Of a stretch of DNA of 6,949 nt, positions 5,189 to 6,949 are shown in pieces; the first letter of the stretch is position 1; every line of letters starts with the position of its first letter. Below the pieces are notes generated by a model. It saw only the letters and a list, made by a program, of their open reading frames with translations, did not search any database and was not told the origin of the DNA. The position numbers and the translations under genes were made by a program. This stretch comes from Deltaproteobacteria bacterium (lineage in GTDB: Bacteria; Desulfobacterota; Desulfobulbia; Desulfobulbales; BM004): contig JAFDCC010000049.1 in NCBI GenBank assembly GCA_019312985.1, forward strand, positions 1-6,949. The letters are read 5' to 3'.

Positions 5189-5236
5189 GCCAAGACAGAA
5201 TTCTTCAACCGAAAAGCAGGTTACAGAGAGGTTCTT

Positions 5237-5644
5237 ATGGCCGGGACGTTAAAGGTTGGGAACAGGGCTGTTCTGACAAAGACATTTTCAGAGGAAGAGG
5301 TGTGCTCCTTTGCGGACCTGTCAGGGGACAGAAACCCCCTTCACCTTGATAATAAATTCGGCGCAGCATCGGTTTTCGGCCGACGCATCGTGCACGGCAT
5401 GCTCGTTGCCGGCCTGTTTTCGGGCCTTATCGGCATGGAGTTGCCCGGACCGGGCTCTATTTACCTGGGCCAGAATCTTGTCTTCAGGGCGCCCGTTTTC
5501 ATCGGGGATACGGTTACCGTTTCTGTTGAAATAACGAAGGTCCGGCAGGACAAGCCCATCATCACGCTGCAGACCCTCTGCGTCAAGGACGCGGGAACCG
5601 TCGTAATCGAGGGCGAGGCCGTGGTAAAGGCGCCGGCTGCCTGA
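5237..5644 (+). CDS. MaoC-like (R)-specific enoyl-CoA hydratase (PhaJ type)
   Basis: A cytosolic single hot-dog-domain enzyme that hydrates trans-2-enoyl-CoA to (R)-3-hydroxyacyl-CoA. The 135 residues match the usual length of stand-alone PhaJ. The hydratase-2 signature is intact: SGDRNPLHLD (29-38) with catalytic-type D31 and H36, the same positions as in the Aeromonas PhaJ enzyme, then a helix to VFGRRIVHGML (46-56) with H53-G54. The frame is open from 5090, but MAGTLKVGNR at 5237 is the family start and has GAGAGG 5 nt upstream. In polyhydroxybutyrate producers this enzyme feeds PHA synthesis from fatty acids; no PHA synthase, acyl-CoA dehydrogenase or other lipid gene is visible, so the pathway is open. 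It lies divergent to hupE and convergent with the hydrolase-PilZ gene, 27 nt between stops. Confidence 0.9.
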   Translation: MAGTLKVGNRAVLTKTFSEEEVCSFADLSGDRNPLHLDNKFGAASVFGRRIVHGMLVAGLFSGLIGMELPGPGSIYLGQNLVFRAPVFIGDTVTVSVEITKVRQDKPIITLQTLCVKDAGTVVIEGEAVVKAPAA

Positions 5645-5671
5645 GAGGACAGTGGCCGCGAATCGGCAACC

Positions 5672-6949
5672 TTATTTCATCAGGTAGAAGCCCAGCGTCC
5701 TGTCGTAGTACATCGATTCCTTGCTGAACTCGCAGCCGATGTAGTTGTCCCGGATGGTCCGGACAGTGACTTTCTTTTCAATGATTTCCGGCGGGTCTTT
5801 GTCCAGGGTGAACTTGACCTTGAGGGTGTCGCCGAGCTGGACCCGCACCTTGTCCAGGGCAGTAAAACCGAGGCCGCCCATGGAGATATTCTTGATGCGG
5901 CAGTTGACCGGCACCGTGGCGACACTGCCCATGTCGGCCCAGCCCACATTGGCATCCTCGGCGGCATAGTAGCCGCCGATGGAAATGCCCTTGCGGTAAT
6001 GCTTGCGGAAGTTGAGGTTGACGCCGTAGGTGGTGCCGCAGGTGCATTTGACCGTCATGAAGTGCTTGGCGCCCATGTACTTTTCAACGGGAACTTCCCT
6101 TACCAGCAGGCAGTCGGGGCAGCTTAGCACCAGCGGTTTGTCCTGTTTGACGTTGACATTCTGTACCTGGATATTCCTTTTGCCTGGCGCTGCGGGGCCG
6201 ATCTTGCTGACGACCCGGCCGTCGGCGTCAAACTTGCACGCAAACATGGAGGGGTCGTGGTAAAAGGTGAACCAGGCATTTTCCCGGATACCCCTTTTCT
6301 CGTACTGCTGTTTCAGGGCGATGGCCTCGAGCGGGAAGTTGTCGTAGGCCATGATCCAGAGGGGGTTGAAGTGGGCATGGGTCGGCAGCAGGTCTGCAAG
6401 ATGGTAGGCCACCTCGCTGCCGGAGGCTATCCTGACAACCTGGTGGCCCCGGGTGTGGCCGCCGGTGTGCTCGATATCGATTCCGGGACAGACGGAGTGG
6501 CTGCCGTCAATCAGCTGCAGGTTGGCAGTGTCGAGCAGCTTGGAAAAATTTTCGGGCCAGTAGGTTTTCTCCGAGCGGATGTTGGGCGCCAGGACGTCCT
6601 CCCACTCCCGCTGCTGGACGATATGGGCTGCATTGGGAAAGGTAAGTTCCTCCTCACCGGCCTCGTTGTGCATGACGACCCCGCCGCCGTGGTCGAAGTC
6701 GCAGTGGGTCAGGATGACGTGGGTTATGTCCTGGCGCTTCAGTTCCAGCCGCTGCAGCTCTTCAATGACGTCCCAGTCTCGCGTCACCCGGAAGATCTGC
6801 TTCTGCTTGTTGCTCAGCTTGTTGCCGAGACCAGTGTCGATGATGACCAGCGCTTCCGGGGTCCGGACGAGGATGGGTGCATTGAGAAGCCTGATGAGGT
6901 TCCCGCCGGGCCCGGCCGCACCATCAGCGGCAACAGGAAACTTTTTCGA
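5672..6949 (-). CDS. Metallo-beta-lactamase-fold hydrolase fused to zinc ribbon and PilZ domain, 5' end beyond window
   Basis: One open frame of 425 codons runs in from the right edge and stops at 5672; the true start is outside. An internal GTG at 6787 is not the start, because the 54 codons before it encode the fold's first strands, including LLNAPILVRTPEALVIIDTG. Numbering from the edge: hydrolase domain about 1-250, with metal motif HCDFDH (82-87; second His of the usual HxHxDH replaced by Asp), H165 in GGHTRGH, D186 and H231, resembling lactonase-type hydrolases. Then CPDC (277-280) and CTC (302-304) form a four-Cys ribbon-like segment. The PilZ domain follows, with RKHYR (315-319, RxxxR) and NISMGG (354-359, (D/N)xSxxG), the c-di-GMP contacts, to the end at 425. 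Cytosolic, no signal or membrane segment in the visible part. I infer hydrolase activity gated by c-di-GMP; the substrate is unknown. Confidence 0.88.
   Translation of the reverse strand, partial: SKKFPVAADGAAGPGGNLIRLLNAPILVRTPEALVIIDTGLGNKLSNKQKQIFRVTRDWDVIEELQRLELKRQDITHVILTHCDFDHGGGVVMHNEAGEEELTFPNAAHIVQQREWEDVLAPNIRSEKTYWPENFSKLLDTANLQLIDGSHSVCPGIDIEHTGGHTRGHQVVRIASGSEVAYHLADLLPTHAHFNPLWIMAYDNFPLEAIALKQQYEKRGIRENAWFTFYHDPSMFACKFDADGRVVSKIGPAAPGKRNIQVQNVNVKQDKPLVLSCPDCLLVREVPVEKYMGAKHFMTVKCTCGTTYGVNLNFRKHYRKGISIGGYYAAEDANVGWADMGSVATVPVNCRIKNISMGGLGFTALDKVRVQLGDTLKVKFTLDKDPPEIIEKKVTVRTIRDNYIGCEFSKESMYYDRTLGFYLMK

Noticed and set aside
5174..5189. Sigma54 -24/-12 promoter read from TGGCATGGTGCC
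   Set aside because: The GG and GC dinucleotides are not spaced by 10 nt and there is no TTGC box, so the element is better described as a simple palindrome.
5044..5208. N-terminal extension of the HupE frame to 5208
   Set aside because: The extension would put 55 soluble residues before a clear signal peptide and would cross the hupE promoter; the ATG at 5043 has its own ribosome binding site.
5090..5236. N-terminal extension of the hydratase frame to 5090
   Set aside because: The extra 49 residues are not part of the PhaJ fold and overlap the hairpin and palindrome; the ATG at 5237 gives the normal length.
4582..5349. Long plus-strand open frame of 255 codons
   Set aside because: It lies antisense to hupE and overlaps the hydratase start. 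Its product is a Gly/Gln/His-rich sequence without any domain, and both overlapped genes have strong family motifs.
6785..6787. GTG as start of the hydrolase-PilZ gene
   Set aside because: The frame stays open upstream to the window edge and encodes the expected first strands of the hydrolase fold, so this codon is an internal valine.
1..6949. CRISPR arrays, tRNA or rRNA genes, insertion sequences, attachment sites
   Set aside because: No regularly spaced repeats, no cloverleaf or rRNA segments, no transposase or integrase frames and no terminal inverted repeats were seen on either strand.

Overview
The window looks like chromosomal DNA of a Gram-negative, probably anaerobic or metal-cycling bacterium. 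A member of the former Deltaproteobacteria (Desulfobacterota, Desulfuromonadales- or Desulfobulbales-like) is my best guess. The hints are a FeoAB/DtxR-family iron locus with a Cys-rich regulator tail, a HupE-type nickel permease, a CX4CX2C radical SAM protein, and a zinc-ribbon + PilZ module fused to a hydrolase. The assignment is inferred from family resemblance only; there is no rRNA or other marker here.

Left part (1-2324): a ferrous iron module. feoB (C-terminus beyond the left edge) and feoA are read on the minus strand, 2 nt apart. A DtxR-family metal-dependent repressor is read divergently on the plus strand. The 127-nt region between them holds a good sigma70-like promoter for feoAB, a weaker one for the regulator, and several TTAGGC/GCCTAA-type dyads resembling DtxR boxes. 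This fits a regulator that senses Fe(II), represses feoAB and controls itself.

Middle (2325-3481): a gene-poor stretch. It contains one small exported two-cysteine protein of unknown function (minus strand) with an excellent ribosome binding site and a strong stem-loop just past its stop. Upstream of it on the same strand lies what I read as the wreck of an ECF sigma factor/anti-sigma pair: a typical ECF N-terminus and a typical zinc-finger anti-sigma N-terminus. Each is cut to a fraction of normal length, but their order and close spacing are kept. Two palindromes lie upstream of the relic and may be operators.

Right part (3482-6949): a radical SAM protein of unknown substrate (plus) converges on a HupE/UreJ nickel permease (minus). 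The permease is divergent from a stand-alone MaoC/PhaJ-type (R)-specific enoyl-CoA hydratase (plus), whose end converges on a minus-strand gene running off the right edge. That last gene encodes a metallo-beta-lactamase-fold hydrolase joined in one open frame to a four-cysteine zinc-ribbon-like segment and a PilZ domain with intact c-di-GMP binding motifs. This suggests a hydrolase controlled by c-di-GMP and is the most interesting item in the window. The genes on the right are each transcribed alone and do not form an obvious pathway.
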